Source of the DNA: Spisula solida
Taxonomy: Eukaryota > Mollusca > Bivalvia > Venerida > Mactridae
Reading direction: 5' to 3'
Length of the DNA stretch: 64,000 nucleotides
NCBI GenBank assembly: GCA_947247005.1
Contig: OX365948.1
Span: forward strand, 54,605,401 to 54,669,400
Shown here in pieces: positions 21,836 to 34,345 of this stretch (within the stretch, counting starts at the first letter, position 1; every line of letters begins with the position of its first letter). A program made the position numbers and the translations under genes. The notes beneath the pieces were generated by a model, which saw nothing but the letters and a program-made list of their open reading frames with translations, was not told the DNA's origin and did no database searches.

Positions 21836-24800
21836 TCACTCTTTGTTTGGACTGTCTGTGATTCCGATCTCGGAGCTATTTTTCTCTGGGAAGTCACAAC
21901 TACTGATACCATTTGGTGCGCCACAAACACTGATAGTGTTATAAGGTATCGCACTTCTATTGTAGACTGTCCAAGGAAACCTGAACGACTCGTAAGTTGT
22001 CATTGACTGACTTCTTGGTAATCTTGCAAAAGCGGCTGTTGAACTAAGCATTCCTGGATGAATTGCCGCACGACCTAGAAATCCCGGATGAAACATAGCG
22101 GGCGTCAACATTGGATAACCACCGCAGCAATCGTTTAAGTTCTTGGCGAGTATATAGTCGATGGATTTAGAGGTGTCGTATCCACAGTTAACTAAAATAG
22201 TTTCAACAGAATGGTTCGGGATCATAGGGAATAGTTTACAGATAATTTGAGATTTTTGTCGTTTAGATGTTTCGTCATTTTTGTCTTTTGTTATTTCTTC
22301 GTTGCGATCCCGCTCTTGGTCATTTTCTAGATCTATGACGCGTTCATGTCCTCGAGAAATTGGTACTAACATACTGCTCAGTGTTGATTCCGTAGACGGC
22401 TCTGATACGTTCTTTGACTCCGCATGCTTTTGATGGATGTTCGCGTACTCACATGGCGTATCTTGTTTCGACACTTTCATTTCTGGAGCTTTATGAAATA
22501 AAACAACATTGAGTATCATTAATAAAATATCAACAGAGAATGGCTGCAGGTACCTAAACTCATAATAACGTCAGCTCATTGTGCTAAACATAAAAATCAT
22601 ATTGTAAACCAATTTACTTTCGCGAATAATAACTTTCACGTTTTGCTGATCGTCGGCATATTCGCGACTACAAATTCTCGCGTTTTTAAGTTTCCCGCAA
22701 TGTCCATATAAGTGTTTTAGCACATTCTACCACTCGCGGACTCTGCGAAATTAAATCGCGCGAAATAGTTTCTTGGTTTACAGTAACTGTAAACCATGAT
22801 TTGAGTTATGAGCAGTCTTGATACAGACACAACTGAGAGTTGCGCGCGCAATCACAACAAAGTTAAAGGCGTTAGCGGATGTTTCTTGTGAGATATGGGA
22901 AAATGTGTGTTCAAACTTAATACTGTAAAATCATGATTTTTCGAGGGAGATGAATTGTCGTTGATTTCGTTGTTAAATTCGACTACGAAATATAATCCCC
23001 ACGATAAATCGACCTTCCAATTCCACGACATAGATTTACCCTTCCATGTTTTGTATTCCACGAATTTACGATCCCATGAAATGCATTTTTTAGTAAAATC
23101 CACGCAAATTAATACCCTCGAAAATTTGTTATTTATCATATGTTTTCAGAATATGGAAATTTAAACTTCAGAGATTACTGTTACATTAAAAACTGAAAAT
23201 GTGATTTTTTACCCACTAGCCCAAAAATCGCAGTTGCGGCCACTTGAAAAGGAACAATGCAAAAATAAATCACAGATTACCGTGCTGGTTTTGAAGTTTC
23301 TGTCATTGAAAACGAAAGTTTGGAGAAAACACTAGTTTTAAGAGCAGATAACTCATTATAAAGATCGATGACCTATAAGTATCATTGTATGTTTCTGTTT
23401 TCTGCCATGACACTGTACCTATACATGTACAATGTTTGAAGAAATTCTATTATTGACAATTTTTGCCCCATCCCTCAAGCACGCTAATAAAAAATCGAAC
23501 AGGGAACAGGGGCGTAGCTAGAGGTTTTTGAATGTGTACGGAAGAAGGCTAGGGGGTCAGGGGCATGCTCCCCCGGAAAAGTTTGTTCGCTAGAACGTCT
23601 CTGGTGCGTTCTGGCGTGTTTTTTTTGCATCATCTTTTACATTTTTTACTGATAAAACCAGGGTTTTTTGTTTGTATAGAGCTTTTTTAAAGTGTTTCTA
23701 AGAAATGCTGAAAATACTAAAGGCTTACCCCCTTAGGGCTTAGGCATCAGTTTTTATAGCATTTTTAGATCATCTATTTTTTCATCTGCGTATTTTGCGT
23801 ACACGTAGCTACGCGCCTGGGGAAGGCAATTGAAAGTTACTCTTCTTATTCTGTCCAGCCTACATTAGGTTGAAATATTGAAAATTTCCATAGGTAAGAC
23901 TGTTGATAAGTTTTATAAACACCAGGACGCCGCCATTTTGAAACGTCATCATGTGACTTTGTAGTAATGTTTCTCGGTATTACGTCATTTACGACAAGGA
24001 CCTTTTATGCGTGACGCGGCTCAATTCGTGACGTGTCACTAAAACGGAGGAAGTTAAAATGTTACCACAATCCTCGTATGATGTTGCCCGTCGCTTTCTC
24101 TCCGCCTGTGTTGGTTCTTCGTCATTGATGCGTAAAAGTCCGCCAGGTCCATATAACAATCCCAAATCCTTAGCCTCGTTTTCTTCCTGTGCTTGCTGTC
24201 TGCGTAACGCCACCTGGGCTGCCATAACACGCTGACGTTCTGCAATCAGTGTACACTTTGCACACATACAGTCCCTCCATCGGCAATATCGCTTATGACC
24301 CTGAAATATAGTGAACATACAAATACTGTATTCTGCACTTTGTCAATCGCACTAAATATTGATGGTATGGACACGTTCTGAAAGCCCCTCATATAATACG
24401 TATTAGCAATGCAACACATTGCTTCTTTTAAAGGTGCTGCCTCACAGATTTGGCTAAAACATTTGTATATCGTGATTTTCCAACCTAACCAAGTATTGGT
24501 GTAATAGAAAGCCACTGAGGGGTGCTTGATGAAAGATTTGGTGCAAAAAAGCAATTTTAACCACTCTCGATACCTTAATCGCCCACTGAGTATTTTTTTT
24601 CTTGAAAAAAAGGTGCTAAGTTTCCTTCCAACATGCTTTGTGAATTAAGTTATTCACATGTGACTGAACTGTTACATCACCAAACTACAGCGTATACACC
24701 AGTGAGGTGTTTGGTTCGTTTTTCGATTCGTTTTCATCTAATGCGAACAAATTGCAGACAATTTAAGTAATAGTAGTCTTAATTCTATAGGGTATTAATA

Positions 24801-27800
24801 CCCTATAGTTTTTTTGATGTAAAAATACTAAATAACTACAAAAGTTGCTCAAGTTTTTTTTTAGATGTCCGTGTGGTTGTTTATGGGATATACAGGCAAC
24901 TATACCAAAATTACGCATATATTTGACAATTTTATTTTATTTTTGCAATACACCTATATGTGAGGCAGTACCTTTAAAGCAGCGGATATGAAGTAAATTA
25001 AATGTATGATTGCGTGTTAAAGGTGAACATGACATGTCGAATACTATGGATACACCAAAACAAAGCACACGTTTGCCAATTTAAAAGAAAGATAATAAAA
25101 AATCAAACAGGGGGCATTACAGTAAACAACAGAGCACGATATACAAACAAACTAACAGGACAAATCACAGACAACAAAAACAAGTCATAATGTGAAACAC
25201 TAAATTGAACAAAAAAAAGTAAAAAAAACTTCCTACTTCGAATGCTCGATGTCGCCTCACTCAGTCAAACGCAAACAAGGTAAGAATCAGCTAACAGAAA
25301 TGAATCACAATGGGGACCACACATGACAAGGACAACCCCAAAGCAGCACTCAATAGTAACTGCATACATGTCATTTCGAATCAAGGTAACAGTATTTAAA
25401 GACTGTGTATAATGCAATTACAAAAATACAAAAATAATCTTTACATCATACAACAGATTCACGCGAAATTATTGGAAATTGTGTTAAGTTATAGAAAGAG
25501 AACGCAAACGCGAGGTTGTCTTATTTTGTCGAGGGCGTAGCCCCAGACAAAATAAACAACCAAGCGTTAAGACTTAGTGTCTCTTTCTGACTTATATCAT
25601 TGGCTGTCACTTTGTAAACATAAGGCGTGTCCAAATTTTTACAATGATGACCGATTAACATGTCCAATGAAAATCAGTAGCACGGTGTTGTGATCTTAAA
25701 GTTTTGGACTCCAATATACAACTCGGCCACGAAAATCGATAGAGGTCACGTTGACCGAAGTAAAGTACAATGAAGTTGTATGTATACAGTGCAGGATAAT
25801 ATTATCCTGCACTGTAGTAATTGCACTCATTCCTTTGAATTAAGACACACCCCATCAATTATCATCGGATTTAGCCACACCGCCTCAGTTAACATCAATG
25901 TTAATTGCCGTAGCCATGATACAATGTATAACTAATTGAAATCACTGGTAACTGTATCATTGACAAAGAGTAAAAAAAAAGTTTTATAAAATTTATGTTG
26001 TCTTAGAAAGGTGCATTTGTACTAAAGTGGTTAGATTTTCATGGTTTCAAAAACAAAAACTGGCTTTCGATATCTTCATAAAGTAATTACATTCATAAAC
26101 AACATCGTTAGGACTACCTCTATGTAAAATCCCATCAAAATGTATCAATTAGTTAAAAAGTTATAGCATGAAATGTATACCGCGGTGTTCAGTCAGTCAC
26201 TGAGGTGCATTCAATAGAAACGACTATGCTATTCTAAACAAGAAAACAGAAAGTGATTTCACGCCCTATGGGTTTTTTTCTTATTTATGGCCAGATATTT
26301 ACAATATTGATATCAAATTAAAGACGAAGCTCTCTAGTTTTTGATTATGTAAAGATATTTAACATAACACTAATATTAATGAAATGATTATTAAAAACAA
26401 ACTGCACCTCAGTGACTGTGTGGTCAATTTCCCGTGTTATGAACCTTTCTAAGATATAATAATTTTGCATTTGTTAACTGTTTATTAATGATCATGATAC
26501 AGTTACCTGTGATTGAAATGTGAGATTTTTCTTTTCAGTTTTATATTGTCCATATACTTGTATTACAATATTTGTGTATAGGTGTGTCTGTGTGGATATG
26601 ATTGTTTTGTTTGCGTATTTATATATGTATTTATACATTGTTGTAAACATGATCCATGGGCATTATGCCTTAATTTTGAAAATAAACTGTAAACTGTATG
26701 TAGTGTATGTGAATATCAATACACTAGTAAACTTGTTAATTTTCTCTTGGGCGTGTTGACGAAGTTTATTTTCATGATAACAAAATGTAACACATGAAAT
26801 TAACACTTTGCACAAGCTGAGAGTCAGAGACCATTAAAGGCAATAATCAATTTGGACAGAAAAGCCTAAAGCAGCTGCAAATGACACAACATAGCACAAA
26901 AGAAACCCATCCCAAAGGTTAAAAGAAAAACAAATACACAACAAATGCATGAAAAAACAAGGCCATGAACTACTATGAAAGTGAACAAGAAAATAAATGA
27001 AAGGGCATGCTAACAAAAACGCCGACTCCTCACCGCGACAGCCTGTCGTCTCATGCAGTCAGTAAGACATAAGACAAACAATAAACTATTGTTTGTTTTC
27101 TCTTCCCGACCCTAGCCAATTAGAGTTGAGTAGGTAGGTACGTAAAATATTTTACCTTTTTTTAATATTTTATTGTCAACAATTGTTTTGCCTATGCACA
27201 ATATATGATATTTCTACTGTTTTGAATGATATTAATTTTGAATGGATTGTGACTATTCGCATATCATACTTTCATATCCGACTTTTTTATGAAATTACAT
27301 AAGACGATCAAGAATAATTTGGGTAGGGGATTTTTTGCTCTGATTGGTAAGGGAGTGGAAACATAAATATTTTATTTTTGGCCCAATCAGAGTAACGTCA
27401 GACAATAACGAATCACACAAGGACAACCACACATCACAAGAACAACCACACATCACAAGGACAACCACACATCACAAGGACAACCTCACATCACAAGGAC
27501 AACCACACATCACAAGGACAACCACACATCACAAGGACGACCACACATCACATGGACAACCATACATCACAAGGACAACCACACATCACAAGGACAACCA
27601 TACATCACAAGGACAACCACACATCACAAGGACGACCACACATCACAAGGGCAACCTCACATCACAATGACAACCACACATCACAAGGACGACCACACAT
27701 CACAAGGACGACCACACATCACAAAAATAAATAAATATACCAGATTTATATAGCGCCCTTTTCATGCGAACGCACGTTCAAAGGCACTTTACAATATTTT

Positions 27801-30800
27801 TTGTTGCAGCCACAAGGGCACAGGTGCATCCTCTACCAGTGCAGATACAGCATGATCTGACCAGAGGGACAGACTAAGAGAAAGCCCCTGAAGGGAGAGA
27901 GAGACATTAGATACAGGCATGTCCGGCGCTGCAGAAGTGCGCCTAGCTCTTATTTCGAATAAACAGCCTGGTTCTTTAATGTGCCCGGTGTACAGCACCG
28001 ATACACAGCTTCCTGGCACTTCCAGATACTTGCAGACCACACGGCCAGATATAGCGGGAAATATTATAAATATTTCAGAATTTGTCAAGTGCCGATGCCA
28101 GGGATTGAACCCACGACCTCTAGATTGACAGCCCAGTGCGTTACCACTGAGCTAAATCCGCTTATAAGGACGACCACACATCGGACAACCACACATCACA
28201 AGGACAACCACACATCACAAGGACGACCACACATCACCAGGACGACCACACATCACAAGGACAGCCACACATCACAAGGACAGCCACACATCACAAGGAT
28301 AACCACACATCACAAGGACAACCACACATCACAAGGACGACCACACATCACAAGGACGACCACACATCACAAAAATAAATAAATAAATAAATATACCAGA
28401 TTTATATAGCGCCCTTTTCATGCGAACGCACGTTCAAAGGCACTTTACAATATTTTTTGTTGCAGCCACAAGGGCGCAGGTGCATCCTCTACCAGTGCAG
28501 ATACAGCATGATCTGACCAGAGGGACAGACTGAGAGAAAGCCCCTGAAGGGAGAGAGAGACATTAGATACAGGCATGTCCGGCGCTGCAGAAGTGCGCCT
28601 TGCTCTTATTTCGAATAGACAGCCTGGTTCTTTAATGTGCCCGATGTACAGCACCGATACACAGCTTCCTGGCACTTCCAGATACTTGCAGACCACACGA
28701 CCAGATATAGCGGGAAATATTATAAATATTTCAGAATTTGTCAAGTGCCGATGCCATGGATTGAACCCACGACCTCTAGATTGACAGCCCAGTGCGTTAC
28801 CACTGAGCTAAATCCGCTTATAAGGACGACCACACATCACAAGGACAACCACACATCACAAGGACAACCACACATCACAAGGACAACCACACATCACAAG
28901 GACGACCACACATCACCAGGACGACCACACATCACAAGGACAGCCACACATCACAAGGATAACCACACATCACAAGGACAACCACACATCACAAGGACAA
29001 CCACACATCAAAAGGACAACCACACATCACAAGGACAACCAAACATCACAAGGACAACCAAACATCACAAGGACAACCACACATCACAAGGACAACCATA
29101 CATCACAAGGACAGCCACACATCACAAGGATAACCACACATCACAAGGACAACCACACATCACAAGGACAACCACACATCACAAAATGTTACAAAATAAG
29201 CCCGTTTTGGGCATTGTAAACTTCACATGTTTCCTGGTAATTCAGGGATCATTATGAAAGAAAGTCTCATAATTGAACATGGCCTTAACATTGTGTCCAT
29301 AAACTTTGTTACCAAGTTTGAAGATGACCAGATCAAAACTGTCTGAATTAGAGTACAGACAATACGTTTTTCACATTTCATTTTGACAATTGAAGGGACC
29401 GCCCGCTAATGGTGACATAATACGTACCGTTTTCAACAGGTGTATAAAATAAAAGACACAATGACACCAAAGTTTTATGTAATAGTCTTTTTTACATCAA
29501 AGTGCACAAGATGTAAGCGTAAAACAAAAAGTTGACTTGGACAAGAAGGTGGACATAGACGAAATTATAGTATGTGTATTATGGTAAACTTTATACAATT
29601 ATGTTAGGCCTAATGTAGTGTAGCAATCCCACGTGGTTTTTGCTGCAGTTCCAAGTAGAAATTTGTAAACATTGGAACACAAATTTAATGTAGCCATAAG
29701 TATTTAATTTCTTCATCGATTTCTAGGAAATATACGCCACGCTAAGGGGAACATTATTTGCTTTCAATGAAATATAAAATCTTTTTCAGCGGCTGTGCCG
29801 TTTTGTCCATTATCCTGTGAAACCATGGCCGTGTAGGTTTCACAGGGTAATGGAAAAAACGGAAAAGCTGCTGAAAAAAGATTTTATATTTCATGGAAAG
29901 CAAATAATTCCCCCCTTAGCGTGGCGAATATTTACTAGAAGTCGATGAAGAAATAAAATACTTATGGCTATTTTATTTTCCAATGTTTACAAATTTCTTC
30001 TTGTAACTGTAGCCTAAAGTCACATGGTATTGCTACACTGTAATATGCAGGATCGTACCATGGAGCGACGAACATGTCATTAAATGGGATGGTTATACTT
30101 TGAAGATTAATGTTAAAATCGTAAAAACTATGTTATAAAATGTCTTAACGTAATTACAATTTAATAAAAAGATAAAAGCAAAAATAGAAATTCTTCATAG
30201 AAAAACTTCGTACCCCTGTGTATCAACACTAAACTAAACCTTGTAGTATACACGCACTTCGACTAGTTTAGTACATGCGCACGTTCTCCATACAATGTTA
30301 CATCTGGGTACTGTTTTATCAAAGCACCTACGAAAATCTTACACTCAAATTTAAATTCTTTATATTACTTTTACAACTGCAAATTGGTGACTGATATGGT
30401 TCGTAGGGTTTCCATTAAATAAATAGAGGATCTTGCATGAGTGCTCATTACATACGAGTTTTATTAAACGAGTGGACAACATGATATGACACGAGGCTTT
30501 GCCGAGTGTCATATTGTTTTTGTCGACGAGTTTAATAAAACTCGTATGTAATGAGCACGAATGTAAGATTCTATTTATCACATAACCTTAGAAAACGCTC
30601 ATTATTGTTCAAAAGGATGATGCACGCTGTATATGTTTTAGCCAAAATTCAGCGGTACAATGAGCGCGACGTCATGATGACGTTGATATTATCCTGACGT
30701 CATTTGCGGATCAATGCATGGATTGGCTAACGTCACGTCAAGCTAATTTAAATATTTATTGCACAGTCTGGGAGTGCCGAACGATATTTAAGGCACGGCT

Positions 30801-32909
30801 TTACGGCACTCCTGGACCGCAGGTTATGTGATAAACCAGTTTTAGTATTGCAGCTCCATTTACCACAATTTATAATTCTAAACAAATTATACAGAACTTT
30901 AAGTTGATCGTAAGTTTACTTTTTCTGTAAGTGCTTTGATAAAACAGTACCCTGACGCGCCCGTTTTGTGAGACATTATATACACATTAAAGATCAAACA
31001 TGAACTTGCTCCTGTTTACATGAATGAGTTGGTAACTGAGTACCAACCAACAAGATCCCTGAGATCAGACTCAGCCAAATTATTAAACGTTCCGAGAACA
31101 AAAACTAAGACCTACGGCAAAAGGCGTATTGACAAACGTGCAGCCACCCTGTGGAACAGTCTGTCAATAGAAATAAAAAACATTGACTCTGCTGGTTTTC
31201 AAAAAGACACTAAAAACGCACAAGTTTTAAATGGCATATAAGTGATCAGTGGATGTTAGATTTTCAAGACACTTACCAACTTTCAAGGAATTAACTTTCG
31301 CGTGTACAGCGCTTTAGAGACTTGTTTTATAAGGCGCTATATAAATATTTTCAATTATTTTCAATTATTATAAATGAAGCGCGCAATTGTGAAGAAGCAC
31401 GGACATCATGTAGCCCGTGTTTTCTTCTCTGACAGCCCAATACCAGGAAAAAACACGGGATACACTCCCGTGGATCATGGAAATTACGCGCTTCATTTAA
31501 CTGTGGTCGACAAGGCTTAAGTATTTCTCAGAATAAGATGTTAAAAGAAGAAATTATCTTTCTACTAATGTATTTTTTTATTATATTCTGTATTTGAAAT
31601 CAAACAATTTTGAGCTTGAAACAATATTGATACCTCCCAAACTTTCAAAAACAAATACGTTTTTACCCATAGTTATCGAAATATTGTGATTAATAAATTG
31701 AATATCGGGCCCAGTGTTCACAAAGAATCCGTTTTCAGGATCACAGGTGTTTGGCATGTGGATATGACCCCCATGGTCCCCTCTACAACCCAACATCAAA
31801 AAAAAAATCCAAATCTATGTTCTATAGAGATTAGGATTTTATTTTTATTTGATCCGAACACGAGCGTATCATATGAAACAAAATAATTATGTATAGACTT
31901 AACTAAAAAAACTCGAACTAATCCGTAAAGATCAAGTACCGTCGTTAACTAAGTCCATGCTTAATAATATCAAACGTTTCCATGTGCATAATATACATAT
32001 CGTTAGAAAGCATATACAATGTACAATGACGAATCGAATCGTATAGTTTCATGGAGACGACAACTAATTTTAAAATGAAAAATACGCAACAAAGATAAAA
32101 TTTGACTCAAAAATTACCTTTTACAACGTTCCGTATTTGCATAAGAAATTAAAACATGATCTTTTGACGATAATTTTATACTCTTAATCGTAAAGAGAGC
32201 AACAAATGTTCCAACTAGACCCCTTCGATTTTCTTATTTTCCATCGTTAGTATTAAACCAATAGAAATAAATTAAAAACTTCCATGTTTATCTCAATATA
32301 TGTTTTAATAAACTTGACATACCAGTCCTGTTTCATAAAAACATGCGTTGTACCTAACATATAACGTAAATAATATTTCAGAACAGAGCTCCAAATAAAA
32401 TATTGCGAAAATTTAAGAATAGTCTAGTTGGAACATTTCGCTGTCTTAGAATTAGAAGGTCGTAAGTACAAAATTAATATTTTGAGAAAACAAGAAAAAA
32501 CTGTTTGAAGAATACTCTTTACTTAATGTAAAACCAAGCTTTTTAAACTTCAGTTTGGTCAACATGACCACTTCTGGTTTTTATGAAAATATGCTCATAA
32601 GAAGCGCTTTGAGGTGCAGATATCAAATATGCATGGGTCTTATAAGGTCGTAAGTAGTACTTACGATCTTCTAATTCTAAGCCAGCGACTTGATTATAAA
32701 AAAATAAATTTACCATTACTTACCTTCAGTGCTGAAACAACTCCGTGATTCCGACATCGTGCACATTTTGGTGTTCGTGGGTACCTCTCGTTAGTCCTAC
32801 CCTCATTCCCTGATGTTTGAGCAGCCCCACCCATTTCAAAACTGAATTCTTCAACCCTACATTGAACATCCGATTGTAGAAAACTTTCTACCCCAAACGA
32901 TTTTGACAT
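21836..32909 (-). CDS. Dmrta: doublesex/mab-3-related transcription factor with DMA domain (Dmrt4/5-like)
   Basis: Coding exons 32724-32909, 24066-24300 and 21836-22488 (minus strand) give 357 aa. The donors are GTAAGT and GTAACA; the acceptors are TTTCAG and CATAAAG; phases fit (0, then 1). It should be a nuclear DNA-binding regulator of sexual or neural development. Seen: a DM domain at about 43-97 with zinc ligands C49, C52, H55, H64, C68, C73, C75 and C78, split after GVVSALK at the usual intron site. [20 protein letters not shown] then gives the recognition tail. A DMA domain lies at about 220-257 (ICKLFPM ... [10 protein letters not shown] ... IDYILAKNL). DM plus DMA marks the DMRTA/Dmrt3-4-5 group, and LGLLYG after the DM domain favours Dmrt4/5. 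Exon 1 starts at an ATG giving a 42-residue leader. The first intron (8.4 kb) is full of repeats. The last 100 residues are Pro/Ser/Asn-rich with no recognised motif. Confidence 0.93.
22603..22795. repeat. MITE-like repeat in the second Dmrt intron
   Basis: GTAAACCAATTTACTTTCGC at the left and TTGGTTTACAGTAACTGTAA at the right form loose inverted ends; TTCGCGACTACAAA lies inside. Part of the same element is found at about 56010-56105. Confidence 0.5.
22918..23140. repeat. ACTGTAAAATCATGATTTTTCG repeat
   Basis: Both ends carry inverted forms of ATTTTTCGAGGG (CCCTCGAAAATTTG at the right). A related fragment (ACTGTAAAATCACATATTTTC) lies at about 20235-20400. It is in the second Dmrt intron. Confidence 0.45.
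23500..24065. other. Dmrt intron, low-complexity
   Basis: AGGGGCGTAGCTAGAGG...AGGGGGTCAGGGGCATGCTC at about 23505-23570 looks like a fragment of a common interspersed repeat. Nothing coding is seen up to the exon at 24066. Confidence 0.35.
24427..24978 (+). mobile_element. TTAA-flanked MITE (copy 1)
   Basis: It starts TTTAAAGGTGCTGCCTCACA and ends TGTGAGGCAGTACCTTTAAA, giving inverted ends of about 17 bp beside TTAA. The interior holds the palindrome CTATAGGGTATTAATACCCTATAG (split here for length: CTATAGGGTATT / AATACCCTATAG). TTAA flanks suggest mobilisation by a piggyBac-type transposase, which is an inference. A second copy is at 46830-47369, same orientation. Confidence 0.7.
24979..25784. 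other. Dmrt intron, nothing recognised
   Basis: AT-rich. The 62-codon frame at 25002 is low-complexity Lys/Asn/Thr. An inverted pair CGCAAACGCGAGGTTGTCTTA / CAACCAAGCGTT lies near 25500-25570. Confidence 0.35.
25785..25816. repeat. 32-bp perfect palindrome
   Basis: TACAGTGCAGGATAAT followed directly by ATTATCCTGCACTGTA, with no loop. It stands alone in the Dmrt intron. Confidence 0.8.
25920..26515. mobile_element. long inverted-repeat element in the Dmrt intron
   Basis: Three matching pairs nest around an AT-rich centre: AATCACTGGTAACTGTATCA with TGATACAGTTACCTGTGATT, TTAGAAAGGTGCATTTG with CCTTTCTAAGA, and CAGTCACTGAGGTGCATT with AACTGCACCTCAGTGACTG. The arms are discontinuous, so it is an old foldback element. 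Confidence 0.55.
26516..27404. other. Dmrt intron, nothing recognised
   Basis: No gene or clear repeat; AT-rich with scattered simple sequence. Confidence 0.4.
27734..28166 (-). mobile_element. tRNA-derived SINE, family A (copy 2)
   Basis: The tRNA-like head lies at the right end (B box GGGTTCAATCC, A box TAGCTCAGTGG). The tail at the left runs into ATAAATAAATA. It is nearly identical to copy 3 about 657 bp to the right. Confidence 0.85.
28391..28823 (-). mobile_element. tRNA-derived SINE, family A (copy 3)
   Basis: Same length and junctions as copy 2; only a few single-base differences are visible by eye. The junction CGCTTATAAGGACGACC back into the minisatellite is the same in both. Confidence 0.85.
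29617..30040. mobile_element. palindromic foldback element, family 3 (copy 2)
   Basis: It begins AGTGTAGCAATCCCACGTGG and ends ACATGGTATTGCTACACTG. The central TGTGAAACC and TGGAAAGCAAATAATTC blocks match copy 1 in the opsin intron. Confidence 0.75.
30306..30952. mobile_element. GGTACTGTTTTATCAAAGCAC MITE (copy 2) with nested insertion
   Basis: The left part 30306-30420 and right part 30836-30952 match the intact copy at 19961-20190. Between them lies a nested palindromic element. Confidence 0.65.
30421..30835. mobile_element. nested hairpin element
   Basis: A hairpin at about 30437-30577 (CATACGAGTTTTATTAAACG against CGAGTTTAATAAAACTCGTATG, given here in halves) has a GGC-TTT-GCC tip. A second inverted pair lies at about 30768-30822 (CTGGGAGTGCCG / GGCACTCCTGG). 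Confidence 0.55.
30975..31370 (+). pseudogene. C-terminal fragment and 3' tail of a LINE
   Basis: The frame 31020-31241 has [20 protein letters not shown] and [16 protein letters not shown], the usual end of LINE reverse-transcriptase ORFs (SRSLRS ... LWNSLP ...). It is followed by GGCGCTATATAAATATTTTC, a typical LINE 3' tail. The CTATATAAAT word is shared with the SINE A tail, so the SINE may use a related LINE (inference). It is 5'-truncated and dead. Confidence 0.65.
31371..31500. repeat. inverted-repeat element
   Basis: TAAATGAAGCGCGCAATT at the left and AATTACGCGCTTCATTTA at the right, with an inner pair CCCGTGTTTT / AAAACACGGG. Confidence 0.6.
32440..32690. mobile_element. CGCTGGCTTAGAAT MITE copy beside Dmrt exon 1
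   Basis: TCGCTGTCTTAGAATTAGAA at the left and TCTTCTAATTCTAAGCCAGC at the right. It ends about 34 bp from the exon-1 boundary, inside the first intron. Confidence 0.8.
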
Positions 32910-33758
32910 TCTTAGTAAAAAAAATTCAGAACTTTACTTTTTCGATTTTATCTTTTCAACTTTTTCGGCAGTCTATGGCATATTTCAGCAAATTGCAAGT
33001 GCTAACATGACTGTATTTTTAAAACCCTTCCCTAGAGACTTTTGACCAAGAGAAATGCAACTCCAAATCGTCGATATTAATCTCTATATCTGGTAACGCC
33101 CATTTTCAATTAATTTTCTGAGATAATACAGCCTATACGTTGGGTGTAGTGTTGCAGATAATTCCCCCAGTCTTGTACCGCCTCTTGTCTTTGATCTGAT
33201 CTGCGGGATGCCTATAGATGTTCTAATAGCGAAGTTGGTATTTTGATCGCAGACAAACTGATGCAATGTCACTTTCTGTATTCAATCCATATTGACGATA
33301 TGTTAGTTAAAGAGGTATTTTCGTACGTGCATTACGAAACTATATACTATTTTAATTGCAATTTTATAAATTTAAGTGTTTCAAGGGTTATGTTGGGTTA
33401 TTACCATGTTAAGATTTGTGCCGTTCATACTAAAATAAATATACATGATAATAATTTTCTCTTAAAAAATATACGAAAACTTTCGATTTGCAATCAGTCT
33501 CATTTTGTTTTGCAACATGATAAACCGGTAATATGTTAATATTTTGTTCTGCTAATTTTCATAATTAAATAGAAAATAGTACATGTATTATAAAGTTTTT
33601 GTCTAAGTCGATACACGGTACATGCGTCCCTTATTATTCCATTTATCCGAACAAACACTATATATATGCCGTGACTTTGTACCTCTCTCTTTGACCGAAC
33701 GCATGTGCTTTAGTTCACTGGCACTCGACCAGACAAACAATTCTATAACTTGAATAGC
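32910..33758. other. Dmrt upstream region
   Basis: 5' flank of Dmrt on the minus strand. No TATA-like element or further exon can be supported. Frames at 33084-33272 and 33243-33539 are not family-like. Confidence 0.35.
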
Positions 33759-34345
33759 CATGGCCTATAATGTTTATTTATAACTAAACATTATAGGCCA
33801 TGACTTTTTACCTGAATATTTACAAACTTCTCTTATATTTACATCAGAAGTTCACTATAAACAATTAAGGTCAACATCTAGCCTTCAAATTTATTCTCCT
33901 CGCCCTAATACTAAACTTTTCCGTAAGTCATTCGAATATTCAGGATCATCTATTTGGAATGCTTTACCCAGTCATATTCAGCAGTCTGCTACACTCAATC
34001 AATTCAAAGCCCTTTATATAAAATGGTTCTATTCTATGAGGTAGCACAATGTGGAAATTAATTTTGATACCTCTTAAGTTCATGTACATGTACTATTGTG
34101 TTGGTATGTATTGGGATTGTAATTGTTATGTATGTTAATTCACATGTCAACCATCTTAAACAAACTATATGACATAACTATAATTTCATTATATATCCAT
34201 ACACTTGATATTTTGTGCATTTGTTAATGGATTTATTGATGTCATATTTCTGTTATTTCAATGTTTATTGTTGAGGGCCTTACGGCAGATTGACAATTAT
34301 GTTAAGTATGTTCCCTCTATAAATAAAGTCTTTATTAATATTGTA
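33759..34345 (+). pseudogene. 5'-truncated LINE 3' end with inverted leader
   Basis: A frame ending at 34043 reads ...LQTSLIFTSEVHYKQLRSTS ... SSIWNALPSHIQQS ... and stops, the usual LINE C-terminus. It is followed by a 3' UTR ending at TCTATAAATAAAG about 34325. The first ATGGCCTATAATGTTTA is repeated in inverted form just inside (33759-33801), separated by 8 bp. A second 3' end of the same family is at 37272-37612. Confidence 0.65.

Larger units (their letters stand above)
27405..29185 (+). repeat. 19-bp minisatellite interrupted twice by SINEs
   Basis: The unit is ACAAGGACAACCACACATC with variants GACGACC, GACAGCC and GATAACC. Array blocks are 27415-27723, 28167-28373 and 28824-29184. Because 19 is not a multiple of 3 and the unit lacks stops, all forward frames stay open, giving spurious His/Thr-rich proteins. 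Each of the two internal blocks ends in the same CACAAAAATAAATAAATA junction into a SINE. Confidence 0.9.

Noticed and set aside
27344..29257. His/Thr-rich proteins of 108, 133 and 206 residues
   Set aside because: They are readings of the 19-bp minisatellite and SINEs; the period keeps all frames open.
31581..31799. 72-codon minus-strand frame with Cys/His residues
   Set aside because: No family match that I recognise, no splice context, and it lies within the repeat-rich Dmrt intron.
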